This document shows, one piece after another, positions 27,589 to 35,665 of a stretch of DNA of 64,000 nt. The position numbers and the translations under genes were made by a program. This DNA is from Lactobacillus johnsonii ATCC 33200 (GTDB lineage Bacteria; Bacillota; Bacilli; Lactobacillales; Lactobacillaceae), in NCBI RefSeq assembly GCF_000159355.1, contig NZ_GG670121.1:394358-458357 (forward strand), in the 5' to 3' direction. Position 1 is the stretch's first letter. Each line of letters starts with the position of its first letter. Under the pieces are notes generated by a model, which saw nothing but the letters and a program-made list of their open reading frames with translations, was not told where the DNA came from and ran no database searches.

Positions 27589-28476
27589 CTATTGTAGCCA
27601 TAAAAAATTAATAATTTGTTTCTCTACCTGTTTATTATAAGTTAATTGCCCATGTTCCGCATTCTTGCCAGTTATTGTGACTACGCGATAGCTTTTAGCC
27701 ATAGGAGCAACTAAATATTCTAATGAAAGAGATGAAGCATTTTTTACAATCCCATCGGAATTTCCACCAATATTACCAATAATGTTCAAGACGTCTATTT
27801 CTTTGGTTGGATAAAGAGTTCGTAATTTTGCCATTTCACGGTAGGTGGCATTCATTTTATTTGGCTTTCCTTCATTATTAACTCGAAGATTAGCAGGCTG
27901 TCTAATAGCAATTGGCAGCTGCTTAAAATCAAGCCCATCAAAATGTCCACCAATTGAGACTTGCTTATTTAATCTTGGTAAATTTGGATTGTGAGCAGCT
28001 TGCAGGAGATAATACATAATTGAAGTATTTCCCAGGGAATGTCCCACCATATTTACCTTTTTAATTCCATACTCATTTTGTAAAGTCTGGACTACATTTC
28101 TGGCGTAACATCCATTTTCTTTAAAATCAAGTTGAACGTTATTTCGATAGTTTACCTCTACAATTGGATTAACAGCGTTATTTGGAATAGTACCAATCAG
28201 TTTAACCTTTCCATTGGCATCTACATCGGCTCTAATGACAGAATTAGTCACTCCAGCTTCTTGAGCAGCTTTTACCATATTCTCTTCTCCACGATAATTA
28301 CTTAGTCCACCATGGAAAAATAATGTTGGAATTACATTAAGATTGTTTTTCGGCGTTTCACTTTTTTCAACATAGTATTTATGTGCTGCATCAGCTCTAT
28401 TAGGTTTGTTTTGAAAACTGCATCCAGTCAAAACTAACGCTACTAGAGCAATTAAGGAGACTAGTTTAATTTTCAC
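27589..28476 (-). CDS. DUF915-type alpha/beta hydrolase lipoprotein
   Basis: This is a predicted membrane-anchored extracellular hydrolase of 295 residues. The start is a GTG at 28476, with GGAGG about 11 bases upstream; it is followed by a basic-hydrophobic signal peptide and lipobox LTGC (Cys near residue 19). The fold is of the alpha/beta hydrolase DUF915 group. It has the oxyanion segment PTLFFHGGLSNYRGEENM, the nucleophile elbow VGHSLGNTS (Ser near residue 151), and the late His in NAEHGQLTYN. An ATG at 28494 is in frame, but the GGAGG lies inside that extension, so the GTG is preferred. Substrate unknown. It is probably a lipase- or esterase-like enzyme on the outer face of the membrane. 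Confidence 0.83.
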   Translation of the reverse strand: MKIKLVSLIALVALVLTGCSFQNKPNRADAAHKYYVEKSETPKNNLNVIPTLFFHGGLSNYRGEENMVKAAQEAGVTNSVIRADVDANGKVKLIGTIPNNAVNPIVEVNYRNNVQLDFKENGCYARNVVQTLQNEYGIKKVNMVGHSLGNTSIMYYLLQAAHNPNLPRLNKQVSIGGHFDGLDFKQLPIAIRQPANLRVNNEGKPNKMNATYREMAKLRTLYPTKEIDVLNIIGNIGGNSDGIVKNASSLSLEYLVAPMAKSYRVVTITGKNAEHGQLTYNKQVEKQIINFLWLQ

Positions 28477-28564
28477 TCTTATCTCATCCTCCATTTTCGC
28501 AACTTAAAATTTACCAAATAATTATTATGAATTTCTATAATTTATTCTAAACTATGCTTAATTC

Positions 28565-31414
28565 TTAACTAAAAAGCAAATCATAGATGGCTTGATTTAA
28601 CGGATGCTTGAGAATCAGATTCATTCCAACTGTACTCTTTTGCTTTAAACCTATTTTTTCTTCTTTAACAGAATCTCTTTGGATATCGGCAGTACCTAAG
28701 TAATAAAATTCCTTTCCTGCTGCATCGCTTTGCTTAACAAATAGGTGTAATTTCATATCTTTTGTATTAAGCAGCCGTTTTACCTCATCTGAATCAATGT
28801 GACGCGGCGTACGGGTATACCAGCGCAGACTATGTCCATTTTCTAAAGTATTATGATAGCGGGCATTTCTCTTCTTCTTTGAATCTTTTTGGTAAGTGAT
28901 AAAAATTGGCGTTTCTTTTTCACCAACCCGATAACCATACATTGGTGCTGAAACGTCCTTAGGCCAGTTTAAGAGACGACAAACGTCCTTACGATCATAT
29001 TGCTTATACAAAGTAAATTGTTGATCAGAATCATATTCTTTTGAAAGCACCAAGCCTGTTTTTATAACATCGTTAAATAGGTTTTTAAATTGCTGATTAG
29101 CCCGTAAGTTCTGTGAAAGTTGACTTGAAAATAGATAGTGCTTTCCTGTCTTTTCAATTAATGGAATATTTCCATACTGCTCTTTTTTCGTTGTTTTTCC
29201 TTGTTTCACGTCAAAAAATTCTAAGGATAAAACTTTCCCAATTGAATCTAGTACAGCATCATTTACATAGCAATTTTTTCCTTCGAGTAATTGCAGATAG
29301 GATGCTTCACTTACCTTTTCCTTAACTAAACAGCTTTCTAAGAGCAATAATTCATGCGGTCTTTTGCCAAATAGCAACTCCTTCGTTACAAAAGATAAAA
29401 CAGAACTTTGATAATCTGTTAGCTCGACTTTTTCTCCCATTTTCTTTAAAAAATCGCCATAGTGGGCTAAAAGGTGATTTTTAGCAAAAACAGTTGGAGC
29501 GGTTGTTCCATATTGGTAAAAGTCATATAAAAGAGGGGCGCGCCCCAGTTTTGCCTTTAAATCTTCATAGGACTTTTTCAGCTCCCGCATGCTATCTAGT
29601 TTTATTTTTTCAAGTGAATCTAAAATCCTTTGTGAAGCTACCTCAGTAAAGTTAATTGTTGAAACATCGATAACTTGCGGTACTTTACTTTCTCTAATAA
29701 CTTGATCTTTGTCACGACTCTTATCACCATTTAAGGCAATTGGAATTAGATAGTTATTCTTATAATTACCCAGGAAATCAATTACAGTTACATAGTCTTT
29801 TCCCGGAAATTTACGCAGCCCACGCCCTAGTTGTTGAATAAAAATAATACTCGATTGGGTATTTCGGAGCATCACAATCTGATTTAGGGATGGAATATCG
29901 ATTCCTTCATTAAATAGATCTACGGTAAATATATATTCTAATTCACCATTTTCTAACTTCTTAGTTACTTTTACTCGCTTCTTCTGACTGTCCTCATTAG
30001 TCAGAGCCTGTGCAAGGTGTCCATCTTGCGTAAATAATTCTGCTAACTTTCGTGCTTCTTCTTGCCGACTGCAAAATACTAAACCTTTAGCTTTTTTACC
30101 GCAATAGCCATAGTAATCAAGCTGTTTAAGGACATAATCAACTCGCTTTTCAGCAACTAAGTTTTTTAATTTACTAGTTTCAGTAATTACCTCATCGCCT
30201 ACCGTATAATCTTCTACTCCCACATAGTGAAACGGTGTTAACATCTGCTCATTCAAGGCATCCTTTAGCCTAATTTCATAAGCTAAGTGATAATCAAATA
30301 CTTCATAGATGTTTTGCTTATCCATTCTTTCAGGTGTAGCAGTCATTCCTAGTAAAAATTTAGGCGTAAAGTGTTCTAAAATTTTTTGATAAGTTGGAGC
30401 GGCCACTCGATGGGCTTCATCAATTAAAATATAATCGAATTCTTTTGGATCCAATTTCCCTAAAACTTTGTCCTGACTTAAAGTTTGAATGGTTCCAAAA
30501 AGATACTTTTTATTAAAATCATGCTTATTTCCAGTTAATAAACCATAGTCCTCACGACTTCCGCCAATTATCTTATAAAAACCCTCTAAAGATTTTTTAG
30601 CAATTTGTTCTCTATGTACTAGATAAAGAAACTTTTTAGGGTTATATTCTCGAACTGCAAATGCTCCCAAATAGGTTTTTCCCGTCCCAGTGGCAGAAAC
30701 AACCAGGGCTCTTTTTGCATCCTCATTTACTAGAGCAGTTAAATTATTTAGAGCAGCTTTTTGCATTTTATTAGGCAAAATATCTTCTTTTCGATCAGTT
30801 GCCAAATGCATAGCTGTCTTTTTGACAGACTGCCAATTTTTCTCATATTCTCTAATCCAGGAATTGGTAAGTGGAAGGCTAGTAGTCAACGCAATCTGAA
30901 TTTGATTGTTAACTTCTTGAAATAAGTGACCATTTTCATGAGATGTTACTTTTAATCCCCACTCGCAATTTTTCAATAAAGCTGATCTAGTAAAATTTGC
31001 ACTCCCAATTAAAATAGTTTGATAATCTTCATGATTAAAAATATATCCCTTAGCGTGAAAACCAGCTTCTTCACTTAGCCGAACTTTCAGGTTCGGTATT
31101 TTCATTAATTCCTTGAAAACTTTCGGACTATTAAAGCCAAGATAAGTACCTGTAATTAACGTACCGCTAATTCCTTTTTTAGCTAGTTCCGACATCACTA
31201 ATTTAAATGGAACAAGCATATTTTCAGAAATAAATGCAACTGCCCAAGTAAAAGAAGTAGCTGACAATAATTCTTGCCGCAAAGTAAACCAGATCTTGTT
31301 CTCCTTATCATTACTTACTAACTGGGGACTCAAGAATTCATTGCCATTATTTTTATCCTTATCGTATAACCCATTCAAAATTGCTTCTTTTAAAACGTTA
31401 TCCACAGCCTTCAC
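28565..31414 (-). CDS. PLD-nuclease / DEAH helicase / DUF3427 protein
   Basis: This large multidomain nucleic-acid enzyme has 949 residues. The N-terminal phospholipase-D-like nuclease domain (about 35-180) has the HKD-type motif FHAKGYIFN plus IGSANFTRSAL. A superfamily 2 helicase core (about 210-590) has Walker A SATGTGKTYLG, Walker B IDEAH, motif III GMTATP and motif VI QQLGRGLRKFPGK. The remaining C-terminal region (about 640-949) is of the DUF3427 type. Such proteins occur scattered in Firmicutes and are suspected of DNA repair or defence roles; no partner methylase or nuclease lies next to it. The start is a GTG at 31414 with a weak GATGGGA; DnaA-like boxes overlap this start region. 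It stands between exoA and a lipoprotein gene. Confidence 0.85.
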   Translation of the reverse strand: MKAVDNVLKEAILNGLYDKDKNNGNEFLSPQLVSNDKENKIWFTLRQELLSATSFTWAVAFISENMLVPFKLVMSELAKKGISGTLITGTYLGFNSPKVFKELMKIPNLKVRLSEEAGFHAKGYIFNHEDYQTILIGSANFTRSALLKNCEWGLKVTSHENGHLFQEVNNQIQIALTTSLPLTNSWIREYEKNWQSVKKTAMHLATDRKEDILPNKMQKAALNNLTALVNEDAKRALVVSATGTGKTYLGAFAVREYNPKKFLYLVHREQIAKKSLEGFYKIIGGSREDYGLLTGNKHDFNKKYLFGTIQTLSQDKVLGKLDPKEFDYILIDEAHRVAAPTYQKILEHFTPKFLLGMTATPERMDKQNIYEVFDYHLAYEIRLKDALNEQMLTPFHYVGVEDYTVGDEVITETSKLKNLVAEKRVDYVLKQLDYYGYCGKKAKGLVFCSRQEEARKLAELFTQDGHLAQALTNEDSQKKRVKVTKKLENGELEYIFTVDLFNEGIDIPSLNQIVMLRNTQSSIIFIQQLGRGLRKFPGKDYVTVIDFLGNYKNNYLIPIALNGDKSRDKDQVIRESKVPQVIDVSTINFTEVASQRILDSLEKIKLDSMRELKKSYEDLKAKLGRAPLLYDFYQYGTTAPTVFAKNHLLAHYGDFLKKMGEKVELTDYQSSVLSFVTKELLFGKRPHELLLLESCLVKEKVSEASYLQLLEGKNCYVNDAVLDSIGKVLSLEFFDVKQGKTTKKEQYGNIPLIEKTGKHYLFSSQLSQNLRANQQFKNLFNDVIKTGLVLSKEYDSDQQFTLYKQYDRKDVCRLLNWPKDVSAPMYGYRVGEKETPIFITYQKDSKKKRNARYHNTLENGHSLRWYTRTPRHIDSDEVKRLLNTKDMKLHLFVKQSDAAGKEFYYLGTADIQRDSVKEEKIGLKQKSTVGMNLILKHPLNQAIYDLLFS
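29202..29217. promoter_or_regulatory. Weak parS-like site inside the helicase gene
   Basis: TGTTTCACGTCAAAAA matches the parS consensus TGTTTCACGTGAAACA at 14 of 16 positions, with both mismatches in the right half. Coding constraint could explain it. Confidence 0.25.
31398..31406 (+). promoter_or_regulatory. Perfect DnaA box
   Basis: TTATCCACA is an exact consensus DnaA 9-mer, overlapping the first codons of the PLD-helicase gene. It forms a cluster with the pair at 31459-31476. Confidence 0.55.
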
Positions 31415-31427
31415 TTCCCATCTAAAT

Positions 31428-31456
31428 TAAAAAAGAAGACCTAAACGATCTTCTTT
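31428..31456 (-). terminator. Terminator of exoA
   Basis: AAAGAAGA and TCTTCTTT form the stem, with a T run on the minus strand. It lies between exoA and the helicase gene, inside the DnaA-box cluster region. Confidence 0.72.
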
Positions 31457-31458
31457 AC

Positions 31459-31476
31459 TTATCCACAAGTGGATAA
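31459..31476. promoter_or_regulatory. Inverted DnaA box pair
   Basis: TTATCCACAAGTGGATAA holds the exact DnaA box TTATCCACA on the plus strand and TTATCCACT (one mismatch) on the minus strand, head to head within 18 bases. It lies in the short gap after the exoA stop codon. Confidence 0.55.
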
Positions 31477-32304
31477 TTATAAATTAATTTCTAGCATAAT
31501 TGGACAATGATCTTTACGATCTCCGGTATCGATCATTTCTGATTTAGTTACCTGATCAGCAATTCTATCAGAAACAATGTAATAGTCAATTCTCCAGCCC
31601 GAGTTATTGTCTTTACTAGTTCGTACCCTTTGAGCCCACCATGAGTAAACACCTTCTACATTACCGTGGACCTTTCTAAAAGTATCAGTAAAGCCAAGCT
31701 TCAATAATTTATCAAAGCCTTGACGCTCTTCATCAGTAAAGCCAGCGTTATGGTGGTTATTTTCGGGGTGTTTCAAATCAATTGGAGTATGGGCAACATT
31801 ATAGTCACCACTCGCAATTACTGGTTTACTTTTATCTAATTTTTGTAAATATTCTGTATACTTTTCATCCCAAATTTGGCGATCTTTTAATCGCTTCAAT
31901 TCATTACCAGAATTAGGAGTATATACTTGAGTAACATAATAATTATCGAATTCTAAGGTTAAAATTCGTCCCTCATAATCCATTGTATCCGGTGCGCCAA
32001 TAGCTGGCTTGGTTACCTCAGGCGTTAAAGTGTTTTTATATAAAAACATCGTCCCGGCATAGCCTTTTCTTGCTGGCTCTTCAGAAGAACGCCAGACATA
32101 GTCATAGTTAGGGAATATCTCTGCAAGAACTTCTTGGTGCTTCTTCGTTGGACCAGTAGAACGTAATTTTGTTTCTTGAATAGCAATAATATCGGCATCT
32201 TTTTCTTTTATTGTATTTAAAACGCTACGCGTAAGTTGGGCACGCGGTGAATCACTGGTTAAAGCAGCATTAAGGGAATCAATATTCCATGAAATTAAAC
32301 GCAT
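31477..32304 (-). CDS. exoA: Exodeoxyribonuclease III / AP endonuclease (ExoA/XthA)
   Basis: This base-excision-repair endonuclease cleaves at abasic sites and removes blocked 3' ends. The 275 residues belong to the EEP/ExoIII family: LISWNIDSLNA at the N-terminus, IIAIQETKL (metal-binding Glu near residue 43), VYTPNSGNELKRL, ASGDYNVAHTPIDL (Asp and Asn), SWWAQRVRTSKDNNSGWRIDY and a C-terminal DRKDHCPIMLEI with catalytic Asp-His. Length is normal. The gene is flanked by terminators and is probably monocistronic. Confidence 0.95.
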   Translation of the reverse strand: MRLISWNIDSLNAALTSDSPRAQLTRSVLNTIKEKDADIIAIQETKLRSTGPTKKHQEVLAEIFPNYDYVWRSSEEPARKGYAGTMFLYKNTLTPEVTKPAIGAPDTMDYEGRILTLEFDNYYVTQVYTPNSGNELKRLKDRQIWDEKYTEYLQKLDKSKPVIASGDYNVAHTPIDLKHPENNHHNAGFTDEERQGFDKLLKLGFTDTFRKVHGNVEGVYSWWAQRVRTSKDNNSGWRIDYYIVSDRIADQVTKSEMIDTGDRKDHCPIMLEINL

Positions 32305-32377
32305 TGTTATCTCTTTTCTTACCTAGATTTTTATATCATATCCATTATACTATGAAAATTTAAAAGGCCGCCCATAG

Positions 32378-32406
32378 AAAAAAGCAGTCGACTAAGACTG
32401 CTCTTT
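32378..32406 (-). terminator. Terminator of the csbD-glsB pair
   Basis: GCAGTC and GACTGC with flanking A and T runs (AAAAGAGCAGTC...GACTGCTTTTTT on the minus strand). Confidence 0.78.
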
Positions 32407-32440
32407 TGAGAGAGAATTTTTAAATTGTGTTAAATATGAT

Positions 32441-32707
32441 TTATGAATGAGCTTTTGACCCAAATAGCATAGTCATAATCCATGAAACTAAGATAACTAA
32501 AATAATAGCTCCTAATAACGATGGAATAATTGCCATTCCCGCAACCTGCGGACCCCAGGCACCCAGCAAAGCCTCACCTAAGGATGAGCCTACTAGCCCA
32601 GCAATAATATTTGCAATCCAGTTCATTGAGCCGCCTTTATGAGTAATGGCTCCTGCAATCAACCCGATTACGCCTCCGACAATCAAAACCCAAATCCAGT
32701 GAAGCAT
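32441..32707 (-). CDS. GlsB/YeaQ/YmgE family stress-response membrane protein
   Basis: This 88-residue integral membrane protein has three hydrophobic segments and the family's glycine-rich signatures WVLIVGGVIGLIAGAI, IIAGLVGSSLGEALLG and the C-terminal helix AIILVILVSWIMTMLFG. Members of this transglycosylase-associated family are induced by stress in Gram-positive bacteria; no enzymatic activity is established. A GGAGG ribosome binding site precedes the ATG. The csbD-like gene lies 39 bases upstream on the same strand, making a likely two-gene stress operon. Confidence 0.9.
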   Translation of the reverse strand: MLHWIWVLIVGGVIGLIAGAITHKGGSMNWIANIIAGLVGSSLGEALLGAWGPQVAGMAIIPSLLGAIILVILVSWIMTMLFGSKAHS

Positions 32708-32746
32708 GGGGATCGCCTCCTATTTCTAAAATATACAATGAGTAGA

Positions 32747-32911
32747 TTATTCTAAGTCTTCTTTTACTTCAGTAGCTTTAGATTTCACCTTTCCTTTAGC
32801 TTGTTGAGCTTTTCCTTCGACCTCACGAGCTTTATCACCAGTGATTTTTCCTTCTACTTCTTTAAGCTTACCTGCTACCTTGTCTTTAATTCCATGTTTA
32901 TCTTCCATCAT
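32747..32911 (-). CDS. CsbD-like small stress protein
   Basis: This 54-residue hydrophilic protein is rich in Lys and Glu (starts MMEDKHGIKDKVAGKLKE, ends ATEVKEDLE). It has the CsbD pattern of amphipathic repeats (KEVEGKITGDKAREVEGK, KGKVKSKA). A second ATG follows directly (32908), and AAGGAAG lies about ten bases upstream. CsbD proteins are general-stress (SigB-type) proteins of unknown biochemical function. The gene sits immediately upstream of the glsB-like gene; the two are often found together. Confidence 0.87.
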   Translation of the reverse strand: MMEDKHGIKDKVAGKLKEVEGKITGDKAREVEGKAQQAKGKVKSKATEVKEDLE

Positions 32912-33234
32912 AATTAGGCTTCCTTTCCTAAAAATACATAAAAGATTGATTTAGCTAGCTATTTTTAATCTTTGTATGACTTACGATTGATTAACTTAAT
33001 CATATCAAGTCCTGATGAATAAAGATATTCTACTGCCTACAGAGCAATAAGCTTAAGACTTCCTTAATAACTTATTATGTATAGTATACAAATACGTTAA
33101 TTTAGCTTATAAAGAATTCTATTAAATCAAAGTACAAAATAAGATTTAATAGGATTTTTTGACAAATATCCCTAAGATCTTGAGAGAATTGATTCACAAG
33201 TGCTGCGTCATTAGTTGAACATTAATTTTATAAG
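32912..33234. other. Gene-free region between csbD-like gene and MFS transporter
   Basis: This 323-base AT-rich stretch contains the likely promoter of csbD-glsB (TATACT on the minus strand near 33085) and a strong hairpin at 33116-33160. I found no ORF with a ribosome binding site on either strand; the short ATG frames on the minus strand end after 3 to 5 codons. Confidence 0.5.
33116..33160. terminator. Hairpin with T tract below the MFS gene
   Basis: ATTCTATTAAATC (33116-33128) pairs with GATTTAATAGGAT (33143-33155), followed on the plus strand by T6. On the minus strand, where the MFS gene runs, the tail TTCTTTAT is a weaker T tract. It may serve as the MFS terminator or insulate against plus-strand transcription. 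Confidence 0.55.
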
Positions 33235-34509
33235 CTATTTATTTACTACAACAGCGGATTTAACTTCTTCTGTGTTTATTTTAGTTTTAACACTCAATTT
33301 AACTGCGACAAACAAAATAATAATTTCTACTGCTAAGAGTGCAAATAATGCATATCTAACATCGCCTAAGCCTGAAATAGTAGTTAATACTGTAGTCATT
33401 ACTGGTGAAGTTGCCATGATAATTGTATTAAGCAAGCCTACACTTGAAGCTAAAATCTTACGATCAATTGTCGTAACTAACCATTGTTGCATTTTAAGTG
33501 AAGCAGTACTTACTATTAAAGCTAATAAGAAGTAAAATGGCATAATTGCAAAAATATTAGCAAACACTGCAGCTACTGTAGTGGCTACACTTAAATCAAT
33601 AGCAACAATAACCATAAAGAAAACAGATTGCTTTTTAAATAATTGTGGTCCAAAAGTACTACCTAAGATTGCACCAACACTTACTACCAAACCAATTACT
33701 GCAAGAGTAAAGCTGTAAGTGGAAATAATCATTGTTGAGCGATTACCCGCCATAATAATTGGTAATAAGGAACCCATAGAAGTTAATGCACCGTTAAGAA
33801 GTGCAATTACTAAAACTACTGATAACAAGCCTGAAGCCTTCTTGATTTGAGTATATGAAGTCTTCATTGTCGCAAAGAATTTTTGCTCATTTACTTCTTG
33901 TGGTTCAATAGGCTGATTATCTTTCTTATGACGAACTCCTACACTAGCATATAACAGGCCAGCTGCTAAGAAGGTAAATGCATTAACGAAAGCTAAGTTT
34001 GAGTAATACAAGAAAAGCAAGAGACCTGATCCAACAAACTGAGCTACAGTAGTAATCACTTGACTAATACCATTGGTAAAGCCTTCTGCTTGTGCAAATT
34101 CATCTTCTCCAACTAAATCAACAATTAATGGAGCACTCAAGCCTCCAGCATAAGTACCAGCCATATCAGAGATAAAGTTAATAATTACTACTGCGATTAC
34201 TAAGCCCCATTGAGATACATTAGTAACAAACAATATCCCAACTAAACTATAGAGGGCAAATCTAACTAGAGACATTAAGAAGATGTTCTTAAACTTTTTT
34301 CTTGTTCTATCAGCTAAGTAGCCACCAAAGATATCAAATAATCTTGGCAGTGATTCAGAGATTGCAATTAATGATAAGGCAAGAGAATAATTTTGTAATT
34401 TACTTGCATAAGTCATAAACGCTAAATAAAAAAGAATGTCACCAGCACTAGATAAGAAACTAGCGACTGAAAATCTTCTGTAATCTCTGTTCTTCAAAAA
34501 TACGTTCAT
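33235..34509 (-). CDS. MFS transporter beside Rgg-like regulator
   Basis: This 12-helix major-facilitator protein of 424 residues starts MNVFLKNRDYRRFSVASFLS. The loop between helices 2 and 3 carries GGYLADRTRKKFK, the motif-A equivalent. The architecture fits efflux-type MFS permeases (drug or peptide export). GGAGT lies seven bases before the ATG. The upstream region (34510-34698) contains an element, TCGTATTTGAATT at 34586-34598, that recurs between the Rgg-like regulator and pepO, suggesting common control. The substrate is unknown; export of a small peptide or toxin is possible by context. Confidence 0.85.
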   Translation of the reverse strand: MNVFLKNRDYRRFSVASFLSSAGDILFYLAFMTYASKLQNYSLALSLIAISESLPRLFDIFGGYLADRTRKKFKNIFLMSLVRFALYSLVGILFVTNVSQWGLVIAVVIINFISDMAGTYAGGLSAPLIVDLVGEDEFAQAEGFTNGISQVITTVAQFVGSGLLLFLYYSNLAFVNAFTFLAAGLLYASVGVRHKKDNQPIEPQEVNEQKFFATMKTSYTQIKKASGLLSVVLVIALLNGALTSMGSLLPIIMAGNRSTMIISTYSFTLAVIGLVVSVGAILGSTFGPQLFKKQSVFFMVIVAIDLSVATTVAAVFANIFAIMPFYFLLALIVSTASLKMQQWLVTTIDRKILASSVGLLNTIIMATSPVMTTVLTTISGLGDVRYALFALLAVEIIILFVAVKLSVKTKINTEEVKSAVVVNK

Positions 34510-34585
34510 AATATTTAACTCCGTTTTTCATATGTTTTAATGTTGTTTTAATATTATCAAGGAATTAAAATTATTTTTAAAATAG

Positions 34586-34598
34586 TCGTATTTGAATT
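34586..34598. promoter_or_regulatory. Candidate Rgg operator, MFS promoter copy
   Basis: TCGTATTTGAATT here matches TCGTATTCGAATT on the minus strand at 35584-35596, upstream of the regulator and pepO, at 12 of 13 positions. It lies about 77 bases upstream of the MFS start codon. Confidence 0.4.
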
Positions 34599-34654
34599 TT
34601 TTTTGGAAGAAAGAGAGTTTTTCACATATAACATCTAATGAAAAAATTATGGTA

Positions 34655-34696
34655 TCTAAAAACCTCTTGAGTCGTACTGATTCAAGAGATTTTTAG
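34655..34696 (-). terminator. Terminator of the Rgg-like regulator gene
   Basis: CTAAAAACCTCTTGA and TTCAAGAGATTTTTAG form a long stem around a ten-base loop, directly below the stop codon at 34699. Confidence 0.83.
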
Positions 34697-34698
34697 AC

Positions 34699-35565
34699 TT
34701 ATTGATCTTTATATTCATCAAAAAATTTTTTCATTTCTTCACCGTATATCTGCATCCCTCCCCATTCACAGCTTTCTAAAATCAACTTACATTTTCTTAT
34801 ATGCTCTTGTTTTTTATCAAAATGATATGCAATCAATTCTTCATAAAAAGTCAGCATTTCACGATAAAAAAAGAAGTCGGGGATTACTTTTATTTGATTT
34901 ATTAAATTAATAATTTCATCTGTCTTATCATACTTTTTCTCTTTAATAGCTTGCCCCAATACGTTCAATACAATTGCAAATAGAATCTCTTCTTGCCTCT
35001 CTATTGGTTTTCTTTCTAATACCTTATTTATCTGTCTTATTATTTGTAAGTTGCTATCAAAATCATATAAATCTATAAAATTAGCATAAAGAGACAGCTT
35101 ATGTGTATTATATTCTGGCATCATAAATATCTTTTCTTTTAACTTAGTTCTCAACTTTTCATCAAAAGTTTCTGGATCATCTTTTTCTAATTCTATAAAT
35201 CCATCAATTATTAATAGAGCCTCTTCTTTTAATTCTGGATTCAAATCTAACTTTTGCGCCTTTTCCCTGATTTTTCTTATTTGATCTATTGCCTGCTCCG
35301 AATAACTAGCTTCAGTTATTTCTTCCATGAGTTTATTAATTTTATCAATCTGCCATTGATTTGGATCAATTTCTAATTTTTCAAAAAATTCTTTAACTGG
35401 AATTCCGTTATGATTTAAAATTTCCAACAAATCATCTGCGGTAATTCGATGTATATCCTTTTCAACTTTTGAATAATATGACTGACTAACAATTCCAGCA
35501 ATAAATTCTCTTTGATTTTTACCTTGTTTTATTCGATAGTCTTTAAGCAATTCGCCAATAGTCAT
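34699..35565 (-). CDS. Rgg/MutR-type XRE transcriptional regulator
   Basis: This 288-residue regulator has an N-terminal helix-turn-helix of the XRE type (about 5-60: IGELLKDYRIKQGKNQREF...SQSYYSKVEKDIHRI...LLEIL). An all-alpha repeat domain follows, as in peptide-sensing Rgg/MutR/GadR proteins. Such regulators often bind short hydrophobic peptides and control adjacent genes. It is divergent from pepO (100 bases) and upstream of an MFS gene on its own strand. A shared sequence element is found in both control regions. The AGGTGTAAAAG sequence before the ATG acts as the ribosome binding site. The cognate peptide gene was not found. Confidence 0.85.
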   Translation of the reverse strand: MTIGELLKDYRIKQGKNQREFIAGIVSQSYYSKVEKDIHRITADDLLEILNHNGIPVKEFFEKLEIDPNQWQIDKINKLMEEITEASYSEQAIDQIRKIREKAQKLDLNPELKEEALLIIDGFIELEKDDPETFDEKLRTKLKEKIFMMPEYNTHKLSLYANFIDLYDFDSNLQIIRQINKVLERKPIERQEEILFAIVLNVLGQAIKEKKYDKTDEIINLINQIKVIPDFFFYREMLTFYEELIAYHFDKKQEHIRKCKLILESCEWGGMQIYGEEMKKFFDEYKDQ

Positions 35566-35583
35566 CTTTTACACCTCAAAATA

Positions 35584-35596
35584 ATTCGAATACGAA
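35584..35596. promoter_or_regulatory. Candidate Rgg operator between regulator and pepO
   Basis: AATTCGAATACGA on the plus strand (minus: TCGTATTCGAATT) includes the near-palindrome ATTCGAATACGAAT. It lies 19-31 bases from the regulator start and about 70 bases before pepO, and recurs at 34586-34598 upstream of the MFS gene. Confidence 0.42.
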
Positions 35597-35665
35597 TTTT
35601 ATTAAAATAATATTAACTATTTGTTAAATTTAATTCAACAATTAAATTTAAAGGAGTAATTAATT

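Noticed and set aside
34557-34634. Minus-strand 25-codon ORF upstream of the MFS gene with a hydrophobic end (TTILKIILIP), resembling a short hydrophobic pheromone for the Rgg-like regulator.
   Set aside because: No ribosome binding site precedes its ATG, it begins right after the regulator terminator, and the candidate operator lies inside it. It is more likely part of the MFS promoter.
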